Notes: generated from the sequence alone by a model not told the origin. A DNA stretch of 64,000 nucleotides from Mermis nigrescens (GCA_036768485.1 JAVLUZ010000191.1:1428742-1492741); one strand, 5' to 3'. Shown: positions 26,650-39,659, counted from the stretch's first letter. Translations and numbers: made by a program.

Positions 26650-29037
26650 CTTTGTCAGGTTGAGCAAAGCTCTTCCTAGACTCATTGATGTTAACGGCAC
26701 CTCAGACCTACGTCTTTTATTTTTGTAGCATATCAGAAAAAGATATGCTAAATATCCGGTTCCTGCAATTGAAGCAATAATAATTATTCCATTTATAATT
26801 AATTGTAAAGGGCCTTTAAGCAAATTAGTCAATCCTTCATTAAAATTTTCTTCACTATGTTTTGTGAAGTGCTCAATGGCTGCTTCAGAGCCTTCTATTG
26901 TGCTTTTAATCGCTGATCCTGCACCTGATAAAGCTTCATAAACCAAATTTGGTTTTAGCGCCATGTCTGACGCGTATTTTATCATATTAGACAATCCTTT
27001 TTCGAGCTGATTTGTTCAAATAAAGTATTGTTTGAGATAAGAAAAACCATATGGCAAATTTGTGATTCGATCGTGAAATAAAGTAGGTGTATTGAATTCA
27101 AAGAATGAATGATTGCCTTTCCAAATCATAGTGATTGGTATTTTATTCACATGAATTTTTCCAGAATTACTGAACCAATCTGATTCATTCTTGTATAATG
27201 ATATAGTATTATGATTGCAGTCCACAGTAGGAGAATACGTTATGAGGTCTTTTGACCCTGGACTTGCGAAATATATTTTATCCTCTACTTGTATGGGCAA
27301 ATTTCTAAAACACGTATTATAAATCTTATGATTATAATATATCTTTTTTGGCTTAACTTTTCTGCATTGCCAAATACTTAATGCGTCACCCGTAAAATCG
27401 GCTATTATATCATTTCTCTGAAATAGTGCTCTTGCACCGATAGTTGCATCTAATTGTAATAGCTGCCAAATAATATCTAAATTCTTCTGTGCTACATAAC
27501 ATAATTCAAGCCACATTGATTTAAAATTCTCTTTCTCCATATTAATAAATTTATATTCTAAGAAATTTAGTTTCGCATTTGCTGCGTCACTCTTTAAAGC
27601 ATCATTAGCTGAAGATATTTCAGTATAATGCATAGAATTATCACTTCTATGGGCGCTATGCTTAATAAATTGTATAACTGCACCTTGCATTGTTGGTATT
27701 GCAGATTTTATTTCTGCACATAATTTAAAACAATTATGCAATCTGAATGAAGCCTGTAAGCTTTCAATTATTATGTATGGCGAAGACATTTTGACATCAT
27801 ATGTGCCCTTTAATGTAACCGGGCAATTCATTTCAGTATTGGTAATGTCCCAAATAATAGTTTCATTATGATTTGTGCATTTTCCATGCTTATATTCACA
27901 TCCACCAACATATCCTAAATCACTAGTTAACCCTTTATTTCCTGTGTACTCGAATTTTAATCAAGTATGCTGGTTTTTCTTGATTTTTTCATTTTAAGTT
28001 CATTTTTGTGCCGTGAAACATCATCTATCCTCCTTTTTCCTCGTTTTACACGTTTTCTACGAGTTTCATGAAGTAGAAGGCTTCGGTTATTTAGAAATTC
28101 AATATTTTTTGAAATTTTAATGGTAGGCAACCTCTGGGAATGCAGGTTCTTGATAGCGGCTATAAACCTTGTTACTGTATTCTACTGCCGCTCAATGCAG
28201 CATTATGGTGAGCTACGGAATGCCGACGTATCGATTTTTTTCAAATGTGCCGTAGGCTGCCATCTTGGTTTTTTAGTTATAGTTTTTCCCTTTTTTCTCA
28301 ACGGAAAGTGAAAATTGTGGAGGGAAAAATATATTTTTAGAATCAGGAGAACAAGGGCTTTAAATGTATATACTTTTATCTGATTTTGTTGATTCGATCT
28401 AAAATCGAGTAGATGGTGAAAACGACTGCTGGAAACACACGGTAAATTAAGGGTTAATAGTTTGCCATCATAAGTGGCTATAAATCCTTCTTCAATAATG
28501 AAATTGATTGCCCGATTACACGTATCTTTACAGCACCATTCATAATTTACGTGTAAAGTGTTATTTGTGGACCATTTACCTATGGGCATGCGTTTTAATT
28601 TCTCCTCATTATAAAATTTTGATTCAAAAGCAATTCTACAGTCCTCAGGGGACACATTTTTGATCTCCGTGAAATCGTCAACAATGCCTTTTCCGCCAAA
28701 AAACCCATAGTAGTGCAAATGGTTCTCATACGCTTATAACATTTATGTGCTTTTACCGTAGTCGGTTCACTTTTAGGTGTAAATATATTCACCCTTATTT
28801 TCTCTGGTACTTTTTGTACCTTATTTAAAAATTCACATTGTATTTTTCTAGGTACCTCAAAGGCAGTACCACTTTTCGATGCTCCACATAGAATATAATC
28901 TTCTTCACTCATTTTATTTTCATTGCAACCAACATATGGCACAAATACGAGCATTAATGTAGCACCAATTAAGAATTTTATCACATATTCACTAATCGCA
29001 CGTCTCTCTTTATATTGAGGCAAGGCGGCTCTCTAAA
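26650..29037 (-). pseudogene. Envelope-like membrane glycoprotein gene between gag and pol
   Basis: Would let the element bud and fuse like a retrovirus. Seen on the minus strand: a hydrophobic signal-peptide-like segment near 28,970 (IGATLMLVFVPYVG), a cysteine-rich ectodomain, a basic cluster RRKRVKRGKRR near 28,060 resembling a furin site, a second cysteine-rich part with IIWDIT and CPVTLKG, and one strong transmembrane stretch (LIINGIIIIASIAGTGYLAY) near 26,780 followed by KNKRRRS. Breaks: a frameshift near 28,700, further shifts or stops between 28,430 and 27,967, and a TGA at 27,016. No ATG precedes the signal segment, but a splice-acceptor-like ATTATTTTAG lies at about 29,038-29,047. 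It might be a class III (glycoprotein-B-like) fusogen of the type seen in some arthropod RNA viruses; that is a guess. Confidence 0.7.
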
Positions 29038-29099
29038 ATAATTTAATAAATTTAGATTTTAAGCCTTTTGTAAAATTATCGTAATAGCTATTAAATTTA

Positions 29100-30807
29100 T
29101 TACTCATATCGGTTACTCGCGCCTTTTAGCAAGTTGGCTTCGTGCTGGAACTTCATTTGCTCCTTTTTATTTGACGAAGAATCAGCTTTGGATTCCGCCG
29201 CAATAATATCGAGCTCCAGGTCTAAGATTTTCTGCTGTTTTTCCTTCTTTTCTCGTTCTTCCGCCTCAAATTCTTCGGCACTTTTCTTTAGTGCATCCTC
29301 TATCATGTCGACTGTGATGTAATCATCTTGATTCTGTGATTCTACCGGCGGTTGGTACTGTTGACTATTGTAGCTACTGCTTTTTCGCATTTGTGCGCTT
29401 AGCACTGAAGTAGTATTTCGTTTGTATCGACAACAGTCGCAATGCATGACTGAAAAACATTTTGTTTTAGTGTCACCAATCATATTAGTACACACACAAA
29501 ATTGACTAAAATCCATATTTATGTTACTATCATCATTATCGAGGTAAAGTGCCTCATTCTGAACCACTCTATCATTATTATTATCATTATTATGAATATT
29601 GTGTGTGTGGCTATTACTTCTATGATTTCCATGATTATTTTGCGGAAAACGTGCCGAATTATAATTATGTTGGGCATTTCTACGCCTCATTGTGCTACAT
29701 TTTGCCGTATAATTTTTATGCTGATTATGAACTATATTGTTCTTACCATATTTTGGCCTTGGCGGCGCTGTCCGCTTCATGGGCCCCTGATTTTGTAAAT
29801 GATAGCACTGGTTCGTATAGTATGTGTTATTTTCGCCACACCTGCGACAAAACTTCTTTTGATAGGAGTGGACCCTTCTTCCTTAGGTCTGCATGCCGTT
29901 GCTAACTTGATTTTGAAGAATAGTCAATTTTGACTCTAATTCAGCGATTCGGTCCATTTTTTCTGAATTAGTGAACACATTATCACTAACAATATTATTT
30001 AAGTTATCACGCATAATTTGTGATTCAATATATCGTGCTGCTTTAGCTGCATCATTTAAACTTTGAAAATCTCTGTATTTTACTCTATCTCTTATACTAG
30101 GATGTAAACCTCGCACAAAAACAGGTTTGATTATAGATTCACGTGATACTTCATCTAAATTGGGATAGGCAGCTTTGGCTAATTTCTTTAGCACTTCTAT
30201 AAATTCGCTAATAGATTCAGATACTTTTTGCTTTCTATCATAAATCAACTGTTGATAGACATCGCTATCGCGGCCATCTGGGAAAAGCTTTTTTATTTCC
30301 GCTATATGTGCAGCATAATTATTTGGAGGGGTCTGTGCCCTTTTTAAGTCCCGAAAAGCTGCTAAGGCCGTACCTCCTAAATTAGTTTCAAGGTAATTTA
30401 TGCGAAAATCATTATCATTTGGATTAATACCCTGCAAAAATCAAGAATTTTTCGAAATTTTCGACCCAGTCTGTAAAATTTTAAACAAATCCTCCCGTAA
30501 ATATGGGTGGCGGCCTCAAATTAAAAATTGGATTCATATTTCTTTGAAGTCGGCTTATATCATTATTATCCAATATGTTCAACGTTTCCATTTTGGTGTC
30601 CAGAGTTTCAATTTTTTGCTCTAAAGGACCCAAAACCGACTTAAGAGCCTGTTTCACTGTATAATCTAAAGCTGCTGCTGAATTATCAGACCGCATTTTT
30701 CTGAGTTTATGTCTTTCTATATAAGAAGGATATAGGGCTGATTCTTTTGCCTCTTTTTCAGTATTATTAAATTCCTCACTCAATGATAATCTACAATTAC
30801 GATCCAC
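29100..30807 (-). pseudogene. Retrotransposon gag
   Basis: Structural capsid/nucleocapsid polyprotein. The minus-strand start is ATG at 30,807. A coiled-coil-like stretch (about residues 45-85) precedes a capsid region with ETNLGGTALAAFRDLKRAQ and FVRGLHPSIRDRV. Near 29,850 a zinc-knuckle-like CRRCGENNTYYTNQC has the usual histidine replaced. The tail is Asn/His-rich and basic, then Lys/Glu-rich coiled coil. Breaks: TAA at about 30,480, a frameshift near 30,437 and an in-frame TAA at about 29,883. About 570 codons in all. It ends 60 bases before the env region. Confidence 0.85.
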
Positions 30808-30875
30808 TTTGATTTATTTTCTAATTTGCCCTCATATAATACCAAATCAATTGAAATAATTGCTTACCTTAGATA

Positions 30876-30891
30876 TTAGTCGGTCTCGCCA
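30876..30891 (-). promoter_or_regulatory. Primer-binding site (tRNA type uncertain)
   Basis: Two bases after the 5' LTR on the minus strand comes TGGCGAGACCGACTAA. It begins TGG as a tRNA 3'-CCA complement should. TGGCGA starts are used by elements primed by tRNA-Arg, but I cannot confirm the match. Confidence 0.6.
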
Positions 30892-30893
30892 AT

Positions 30894-31230
30894 TGTCAGG
30901 GTAAAGCTGGGTTGTGCAGGCTTCTGTAGCTAGGTAAGCTTATTATTGAGAAATACAACAACTTGGAGAACAGTGAACAAATCAGACGGACGTGAACAGA
31001 CTGACTCAAACGGACGAAATGCGGATATTCATAAGAATGCGGGAATAGTACGAAATTAAGCAAAAGTACCTAACGAGTATCACAAGTTAATTAGAAATCA
31101 CGTAGGCATCAGGCTAATCTTAGCTGCTTGACTCTTTACTTGACTGTTCGGCACATACGCTACATCTTCACTGGAGGGTAAGGTTGACTACGAGAAACAT
31201 GGAGAGATACTTGAAATGCTATATCTGACA
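30894..31230 (-). repeat. 5' LTR of the retrotransposon
   Basis: 337 bp, the promoter-bearing LTR for the minus-strand element, about 98% identical to 7,993-8,329. GTCG follows at 31,231-31,234 as the target duplication. Confidence 0.93.
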
Positions 31231-31400
31231 GTCGGATCCAGGATTTTCCTAAGGAGGCGGTACTCCTAAGGGGGCGAACCCTGACTTGAGCGGAAAAATT
31301 AGCCGTTTTAATCCAAAAATCGCTAAAAATCGCTCAAAAATTACTAATTTTGCGCACTATTTTGGGCCAATGGGGGGGAGGCGGCCGCCTAAATCCGCTG
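31231..31400 (+). repeat. Dispersed repeat with GGATCCAGGATTTTCC end, copy 1
   Basis: Begins GGATCCAGGATTTTCCTAAG; the same sequence with the fuller end CAGTGGCGGATCCAGG occurs inverted at 58,782-59,036. Such CAGTGGCGGATCC ends are common on hAT-type non-autonomous elements. The LTR element landed at its left border. Confidence 0.6.
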
Positions 31401-31410
31401 CTGCTGCCCA

Positions 31411-34400
31411 CGTATGGTAATAACTGTCACAGCATGTAAAGAAGGTGTAGCTTAATATTGTAGCTAGTGTAGCTACATCCAGCTCACCTTTAAGAGCTGG
31501 CCATTTTCGACCGTTTCGAGAACGGCACTATATAAGCGAAGTAAGCGTTGGCCGCATCGAAATCGGCGTTGTAGCCGAAAAGTTACCAGGCACGTAGCAT
31601 GCCCTCCTATTTTGGGGAGGGGGCAACACCAATTCTGGGGGTCCAAGCCAAAAATGGCACAAAATAATGTGTAAAAAGTCCTATTTTCCCGGTTGTTTCT
31701 GAATTTTGGAGGGTCCGGACCTCCCATTCCCCTCACAGCTACAAGCCTGAGAGTCACAAACGTTCGTTTTCGGACCGGGAGATCGTCCCTAAGAGAGAGG
31801 CGATCCGCCTATACATCGCATTTATTGGTCTACTTAGTCGAGTGACGTAAGCTCCTTCCGAGGAGTGCTACGTGAGCTAAGCCTGCAGATTCATTCCTAT
31901 CCTTATATACACTTTCACATTGAAAACAAAGGCGACGTGACCGCTATTCTGTTAAGCCTGTGTTGAGATCGGAAAAAAATCGATATCATCTTGAGCACGC
32001 CTCTCGATTTTAATCTAATTGGATAATTTAAAAATTACGCGTATTTTAATTTTAGCTAATAATCTTTATGCTTATGACATCAATTTTGTTGGTACACACT
32101 CGTCTCTAGAATATTCGAGTAGTCATTATTATTCTTCGTCTTTTCTTTCGCCTTGTACAGCGCGGCGATATGGTTTTAGCGATAATACGATTTTTGTTTT
32201 ATTTCTCTTAGTGTAATTGAACTTGGCAATATTACATAGAGATAATTTATATCGCACGTAGTACGACTACGTGAGACAACCTGACATTTTATTTGGAGTT
32301 TTAAATATTCAGGTGACTCTTTAGAATATTTTCCTTTCATCGAAAATTCCATCAATCGTTTTCGATCTAAAAATCATAAAAATTATTAAATAATTTGTAT
32401 GTAAGATGGCTGACCGGTCTAGAGCTCGTTGTTGTTGTTTTTATTGCTCAGAGTGCGCTTAGGAACCAAAACACTTCAGGATTGATATACTCCTGCGAAA
32501 ATAAGTGAAAAAAACAACTTGAGCTTTTTCCGGGGTTTTAGTTGGGAAAGGTCAACTGACCTTGCGTGTATAATTCCGGGGTTACGTATGTAACTAAGTG
32601 TTAGGGACATAGGGCGTAGCTGCCGATATTCCCCGCCAAAAGCCGGCCAGCAAGGACCAAGGAGATCAAGGACGTAAGTCTTGAGGGTCTCTTGGTTGAA
32701 TCCGGCGTCTCGCTCTAGCAACAAGACCAGCGCTAAGGTAGCCTAGGTACTTAGGTAAGCCCCGTTGGTACGTAATCTGTCTCCGTCTAGGTAGCTTGAA
32801 GTATTTAGGTACCGGAGTCACACCTTAAAGTGTTCGGGTTTACTTTAAAAGGTCAGGGCCACAATAACGTGCTTAAAAGCGAGAAAAAATGTATTTAGAC
32901 ATTGGGATAGAGTGGGCATCACACGTATACGTAAAAGGATAAAAGTTTGAACCCCCAAAAGCCAATGTATCTCTAAACTGATAGATCCGTAGAATTAGAT
33001 AATTTAGCGTTTTTTTCCATGTGTGCCTCTGATTGCTAGAATTTGGCCCACTGCCCATGTAGAGTAGCGGGCATTCAACAGCCCAAAGTGTTAAGTGGGG
33101 CTTCGCCGACCATCATTGGGGAGTGCACGAACTTCAATTATTATTCAAAAATTGAAAGAATGTACCTAAAGTGGCTAGAAGTCGCAAGTTTTTGCAAAAG
33201 ATCGGGGAGAGGGGAATAAACAATTTATGTTTAATTATATTTATATTTTTATATTTACGACTTCAGTTATGGGAATTTCCACCTCTTCTTACATGTATGA
33301 ATGATAGCATGGTAGGCAATATATAGAATGAAGTACGACGCCACTGACGATGCAACGAATTCTTCGTAATGTATCGGCTTATGTACCTCAATGCATTGTG
33401 CATAGTACGTATATGTATGTACATGCCTACTTACCTAACATTTTTGGCGCCTGAAAGCCATGCTCTTTTGAAATAAAACCGTAATTTTTGGGCGCAGCTA
33501 AGATTGTACCTCGGATATTTCTTAAGCACAGAAAGCTTCCCGATTTTTTGGCAAAGATTAAAAAGTTTTTTGCCAAATTTTCGTTTACTCGTAATTGTCC
33601 AATCATCGTAACATTCGCTAGGTGTGCCTACTGCGCATGGAGATATTGGCTGCCCTTTGCTGTCGCCCACCTAAATTTTATAAATTTGCCTGCTCTTAAC
33701 GCATAGGCGTTAAATGTTATCTAATGAGATTTTAGCGCCATATGCATGATATTATTACACCAGGGCTAATTGGATCAATTGTTTTTCGCAGATGGCTTTA
33801 TGCATCGGAAAACGCTGTTTTGCGCCCACAGAATGGCTTGTGCAGTTATGTTCTTGACTTTTTCGGAATGTTAATGTATAGAGGCACAGGCTTAGGTTAT
33901 CAGAAAGGGGTAAAAATTGAAGTTTCTGACCAGGCGGTGTTAAAGTCTTAATACATGTTTTATATGCAAATTTTTGTGCACTATAATATGGTACAGTAAC
34001 GATTTTATTATGGTAAAACGGGGTTTTCCGACCTTTAGTGTTGTATTTTAGTTAATTTCTGGGTTTATGATGCCAAAAATTACTAATTAATGTCTCATAA
34101 AGACGCGAAGCGCCTAAAAATGTGACATTTTTCATTCTAAATGCAAATTTTGCCATTATAAAGACATACAATTACTCATTGGGGCGCAAAGCGCCAAAAA
34201 TTTAAGGGAGTTCCGCACCTTTTTACATTCTTTTTGTCTTTCCAGAAATCTTTGTGCATGTACAAAGACGGTCTTGAATTGTCTTTGTACATTGGGAAAA
34301 CTCTTTTGCCGGATACAAAAAAGAGCGTGCCAGGGAGGGGTGCAATCTGGATAATATGATATCCATATTGATTGCACCTGAGATAAATTTTGATCCTCTT

Positions 34401-35330
34401 CTCAAGTGAATATAGAAAAAAATTTCGGTCAGCTTAACAACATGCTCTTAAATAAAGACATAAAAGTTGGCTAAATATAAATGGCGCTTGAAATCATAGA
34501 AATCGTCTAACAGTATAGTCGGTACGTGTTTCTTTGACGTTTCTATCGAAATCATTTTTTCAGTTCCCATGAATTTATTTGTCTAGGATATAGAATTAAT
34601 TAAAAATTTTAGAACTTTTTTCGGACATTAAAGAATGTATTTGGGAAAATGAATAAATTCATACTTTTGAGCCGAAAAATGCATAAGACGGTATATTTTT
34701 TATGCTTTTATAATCGATAATACAAATCAGCAGACGCAAACTAATTTTTGAGTTACTTTGTATGCTTTACTCATATTTGCGAGTGCAGGTATTGTGATCT
34801 TTGCAAGTTTATTTTCGTTATTGCTCGCCTGGAGATGCCCGTGCTATAAACCAGGCGCCTCCTCATCAATTCTTCGAGAGGTTAAGACCTGTTTGAGAAA
34901 GGTTTTTGAATATTTTTTAAATTTTTTAATTTTTATTTTACAAAAATTTGCCTTTTTTAGGCTATTCTTAGAGGCTTCTCTACTATTTTTAAACAAATCT
35001 CAACGAATGGTCGACTACTCTGTAAGTCAAAATTCTGAGCCGTTGCATAGTTCAACGTGATGATGTCAGATTCAAAATGCAACGCTTTCCTCTTATCTAT
35101 TGATATACGACTAATCTAAGGGGCCTGGAAGTTGAGTGATTCCTCCTATGCGATGGATAGATAGCTTAACGCTTCAACTTTTACTCACAAGTTACAGTAT
35201 GTACATGATGTTACAAAAAAGTACAGAATAATATTCAAAGTAAGATTCAAAATAATCAACATACAGCTTGATAGACGTTAAAAACGAAAGAGGTTTGACG
35301 TTGCTCAAATCTATGACAACGACGTTAAAC
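31411..35330. other. Four kilobases without a recognised gene
   Basis: Short open frames occur on both strands (for example minus 32,476-32,724, plus 34,758-35,060) but none has a domain or splice pattern I recognise. A word pattern GCGAAGCGC/GCAAAGCGCC appears near 34,100 and 34,180. A C/T-rich, G-rich block at 31,560-31,740 may be another repeat. Confidence 0.4.
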
Positions 35331-35344
35331 ATACTGACCCTTAG

Positions 35345-35490
35345 ACCGAAATTCAGGGCATCAGAGCACCGCTCATGGCATCAGCACCGAAGGCTGAGCT
35401 ACACATTGAGGGCATCAGCACCGAAGTCTGAGCCCCTTGGCGTCAGCAGTGAAGGCTGGAGCACGCACTATGGCGTCAACGCATCACGAG
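35345..35490 (+). repeat. Short tandem repeat GGCATCAGCACCGAAGGCTGAG
   Basis: Four imperfect copies of a 30-36-bp unit built on GGCATCAGCACCGAAG and GCTGAGC. It lies inside an open frame but shows no protein-like content beyond the repeat. Confidence 0.55.
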
Positions 35491-35734
35491 CTGAGCGATT
35501 TTTCTTAGTTGATTCCGGTTTTGTACTGCGCTGTGTCTGGCATTTTGGCCAGAGGCTCGTTAAATGTAGTACTTTGTCTTGAGCGCACTTCTTTTTTGCG
35601 GCAAAGGGTGCATTTAACTTTAGCTCATGCTGCGGCAATTTTAATGTATTTACCCGCTTAAAAGAATATAATGCTTAAGCGCGCATCTTTAATATATCTT
35701 ATTACCGCTGTCGCAGATTATTTGCATCCACAGC

Positions 35735-35982
35735 TGGGCGTGGAAGGGGGGGTTAGGAGGGTATACACCCCTTCAGAAAGCAAAATACCCCCCAGAAATC
35801 GAATCCCCACCAGAATTCAATTTCTAAAGTTTTTTGTTTTTTCCGCAATTTTTTGATTCCAATGGTTAGTGCTAGATGAGAAACGTTGAAAAATTGTGTT
35901 TTTTAAACCATACCACCATTTTTAAGGCCATTTTTTGACCTTTAAAAAATCTTGCACCCCCAGAATTTTGGTGCTGCCAACG
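35735..35982 (-). repeat. Dispersed repeat family GTGGGCAGC, copy 7
   Basis: Full-length inverted copy, from TGGGCGTGGAAGGGGGG to TTTTGGTGCTGCCAACG, directly abutting an LTR-like segment. The same abutment is seen at 52,785-52,915. Confidence 0.7.
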
Positions 35983-36002
35983 TATATTCGCATCGTCCAT
36001 AT

Positions 36003-36514
36003 TGTCACGCCCGGTAGTGGTCGATATCTTAGTACCACTGTTGCAGATCATTCGCATCTACATACAGCTGGGCGTGGATAACAAGGTTCACTCCGCATAT
36101 GTATTTACGTCTGTCAAGCCCCATAATAATATTAATTTAGGAATATACTCCTCGTGTCTTGTGCCGTCTGTCTAATCAAGGTTCAACAGTCCATAGATCA
36201 ATAATCCTAAGCCACTCACCACACTGACTGTAGATTCTTAATAGTCACCAGCTCGGACTGAGCTGTCTCGCGGATTGTGTCACTGTATATATTATCGCGC
36301 GCAATCGCATTAATAAAACTGGTACTGCTAGGTTGAACACCTAGGAGCATTTATCAGCGCTGACTCCTCACTTAGCAGTTTTACTAGCAAAGCTCGGACC
36401 GGTTCCCTTCAGATCTTAAGTCCTTTTAATATATGCGTTGAATTCCTGTTGTTCTAACGTGCGCATCAGGTGTCAATGGATTACTGTAGTAGTGCATAGT
36501 GTTTTTACGTGACA
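36003..36514 (+). repeat. LTR-like segment A, copy 1
   Basis: 512 bp running from TGTCACGCCCGGTAG to TTTTTACGTGACA, i.e. TG...CA with short inverted TGTCACG/CGTGACA ends as in LTRs. A second copy occurs at 52,915-54,311 with an insertion. No internal retroelement genes accompany this copy, so it may be a solo LTR. Confidence 0.55.
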
Positions 36515-36605
36515 CCTCCCTCCTTAGCTTTGATCGTCAACGATCAGTAATAGCTGCTACAGACTACACACAAGATATGTGACCGTCCCACCGCTGCCAC
36601 GGAAT

Positions 36606-37225
36606 ATGTCACGACCGACCCCCTTAGATAGCAGTAGTCCTTGAAACGACAATATTTATGATTTAATTATTTATTGTTGAAACAAATTCTTTACAATTAA
36701 TGGTGAGTCGAATGTGACGGGTACGGGTTCTCGCCAAGCAGCCGGACTGGCCGTAGAGCACAGCTGAAAATTAGGAGCGGGATTAATTAAAATAAGAAAC
36801 AAAAGTTGTTGCAATTAAGAATGATTTAGAGTTTTTGAGACGCAATTCCTCAAAAAATGGGCAACGACTGAGCGAAAATCGCTCAGTCAGTGTGACGCAT
36901 GAGCGAAGAAGGTCACTTTGCTTACTTCAAGTCTCGATATCTTTTGCATGAGGTCTCCGCGTATTTTATACATGTTGTTTTGACTAAACTTTATCCTTTT
37001 GACCTCTTTTAACATTCCGCGTCCGCCATACTTTCTACAATTCCTTTGATTTTTTCGCTCTTTGTATCAAATTTGTTATTGCTCGTGTTGTGTGCATATT
37101 TGTTTTATGTGCATAACTATGTGCTAAATGCTTCCTATTTCTCAGCATATCTTGCAATGGTAATTGATACACACAATTCTTATTGAGTTAATGTTCATCG
37201 CATGCATTCTGATTTGGTTCCATTT
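36606..37225 (+). repeat. LTR segment B, truncated copy
   Basis: Starts TGTCACGACCGACCCCCTTAG and matches 54,400 onward until about ATCGCATG, where it diverges before the LTR end. It also shares the ~90-bp spacer between segments A and B with the 52.9-55.2 kb copy, so the two loci are copies of one compound unit. Confidence 0.6.
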
Positions 37226-37667
37226 TTGAGCTAAACCAAGGTTATAATATACAATTCTTGTGCATTATAATAAAAGCAGAAGTAACATTAATGCTAATAT
37301 ACAGTTTGTACTTACTTTCTACAAATGTCTGAGGCGAAATTCAAGCTGAATATAAAATTGAAACCAAAAGAAATTTCACGAATAAATAATTAAGCAATAA
37401 TTATATGCAAATTCAGTCGCATTCACTGACAATATAATATTTATATAGTGAAACATTCGCGCTATAACTTCAAACATATTTTATATCAATATGCCTAAAC
37501 ATTTAAATCGTAATAATAAATTTAATCCATCAAAATATAATTCACATTCATTGGATACTCTAAAAGAAGGAAGCTGTACAGACTTCTTCGCTTAACCTTA
37601 ATAATGATTTGCTTGATACGAGTATCTAGATTACACGTTGTTATGGTAGCTACCATGAATGCCGAAT
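37226..37667. other. No gene recognised
   Basis: AT-rich sequence with no supportable feature. Confidence 0.4.
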
Positions 37668-37715
37668 GTATAGTCTCTTTCATTTATTCGAGAGCTTTCT
37701 AGTCAATTTTTCAAG
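37668..37715 (+). repeat. Terminal fragment of the tRNA-promoter TIR element
   Basis: TATAGTCTCTTTCATTTATT followed by CGAGAGCTTTC matches the inverted-repeat end of the element at 60,582-61,130. Only the terminal ~48 bp is present. Confidence 0.6.
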
Positions 37716-37717
37716 GA

Positions 37718-37945
37718 ATACAGTATGTCACGGAAGGTGACTTTGCACTGAATTTACGATACTTTTGTATATAATTTTTATATAATTATTCTAAACTAAG
37801 TTTAACCTTTGTTGTATTTACGCGTTATTATTCGTCAATTTTCAATTAGGTACTCATTTATTTACCACCCAAAAACAAACCCTAAAGTGCCAATGTAAAA
37901 GACTTAAAGTTCTGAATGTTTGTTGACCGATAAAGCTGACCTTGA
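37718..37945 (+). repeat. Dispersed repeat, uninterrupted copy (empty-site paralogue)
   Basis: Contains AAGGTGACTTTGCACTGAAT, then CCTTTGTTGTATTTACGCG uninterrupted, then ACCCAAAAACAAACCCTAAAG. The same repeat flanks the palindrome (39,441-39,536 and 45,011-45,147), where it is split exactly after TGTTGT. This copy shows the pre-insertion state. Confidence 0.8.
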
Positions 37946-39440
37946 ACCCACTGCTCAATCGCGTTTTGAAACGATAAAAATTAAAATAAGTCGATCAGTG
38001 ATGATTCAGATAGCGTTCACATTGTATGACTGTACACTATGTATCTTACGTAACTCTGACTTTGATACATGTAATAATCAGTCGATTTGTAATTACTATT
38101 TGAACCCATATAAGACTTTATTACAGCTGCCTAAATATTGGAAAGTAAACCAAAAAGCCCCATTTGTACTTTTGATTATTATCCAGAATTTGATTGAGTT
38201 ATCAGTGTCAAAGAAAATAGTTAAGCGTGTACAATTTGCTTAGAATCTTATATTTCTTATCATTCTGAAGAAAATAACAGAAAAAATTATAATCAGATAT
38301 GGAGCACAGGAGATCAAGAAGTGAAAAAGATTTAATATATGTACATAGTAGCGAAATGAATCCCATAATTCAAAATAGGAAATATAGGCTTTTATTGGAA
38401 AAAGGGAAAATGTCATATTAATGTTTATACATTTTATAGAATCACGGATGGAAAGAAACCGCCAGTTGCTTATACGAATAGATGAAATTTTTATTTAAAT
38501 ATATTGATCTGAATTGATTGACGTATTTATTTCGTTAATTACTGTAGAGGCAGTAAAAATAATTAGTATTGCCGATTTTTTTGGAGGAATCATCCCAAAC
38601 TATTATGGTGATTACGAAATTCGAGTAATAAAGGTAAATTCTGCAATATTGATGGCAAACTGAATATGTAAAATGTCGCTAAAGGATCACGATGCTACAC
38701 TTTAACTCCTGGATCTCCCTTGTAATGTTTTTGGGCTGGAGCTTCAATGACCCATTTGTATATTTACAAAAAAAACAGTCTATAATGAATAAATCATCAT
38801 GGAAAAGCACCGACATTTAATGAATGAACACTTACATCGAGAGAATGACTTTCTCAGAATCATTTCAAACTGACCAACGGTCGCGAACGTTTTTGGTTTG
38901 AAATGTGACTGAGACAAAATTCCGATTCTCTCCAAACAAAATTTCGTTTTATATCCCATGTAGTCCTCTGGAATGAAATAGTCCATCTTTACTTGCAAAC
39001 TTAAAGAAAATGCGCGCGAATTTCTAAAAGTCAGATAAGTAGTATAAGGACTAAAGACAAAGTCCAGCATTTACATGTATGTACATAGATGATGACCAAC
39101 CCATGACGAGGTAGCACAGGTGTAACTTTCAAAAAAAGTAAAAAGGGACGATTCTAATTTTGTCTGAAAGCTTCGATATTCCTATCGGAAATGGCAGTGA
39201 ATTGACTAAAATTTTATCTCGAAATGCTTAATATTTTTGTGCACCGAAAATGATACCGAATTTTCGAAGTGGATTCACAAAATAATGGCAAAAACGATTA
39301 TTTTGTTGCACTCAATTTGTGAACACTTGGTTTGGACCGACGAATTGGACGTTTTGACGCAATCAAACGCTGTGCTGTACCTCAATCGATAAATCCGAAT
39401 AATCGATGGACAAACGAGGACGTTTGTTTTTTTAGAAGGG
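37946..39440. other. No gene recognised
   Basis: Two moderate open frames (plus 37,920-38,243 and minus 38,780-39,070) lack recognisable domains. The latter encodes a run of bulky hydrophobic and basic residues with no clear membrane topology. Nothing firmer can be said. Confidence 0.35.
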
Positions 39441-39536
39441 CCGTGTCACAAAAGGTGACTTTGCACTTATGAATTTACGATACTTTTGTATATAATTTTT
39501 ATATAATTATTCTAAACTAAGTTTGACCTTTGTTGT
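39441..39536 (+). repeat. Left half of the repeat interrupted by the palindrome
   Basis: Matches 37,722-37,812 up to CCTTTGTTGT, ending with the 6-bp target duplication TGTTGT at 39,531-39,536. Confidence 0.8.
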
Positions 39537-39659
39537 AAGTAGTACTGGTGGACCTTCCAGCTCTACAATGGTTAAGCATATAGCCGTGCTTAAGCATATA
39601 GCACATGCTCAAGCATAGAGACTCTGAGATTGTAGGCGCAAAAGTGCCTACAATAGGGC

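Noticed and set aside
27970..28430. A foreign insertion inside the envelope-like gene
   Set aside because: At first it looked unrelated, but a basic RRKRVKRGKRR cluster and near-continuous frames suggest it is the middle of the glycoprotein with frameshifts.
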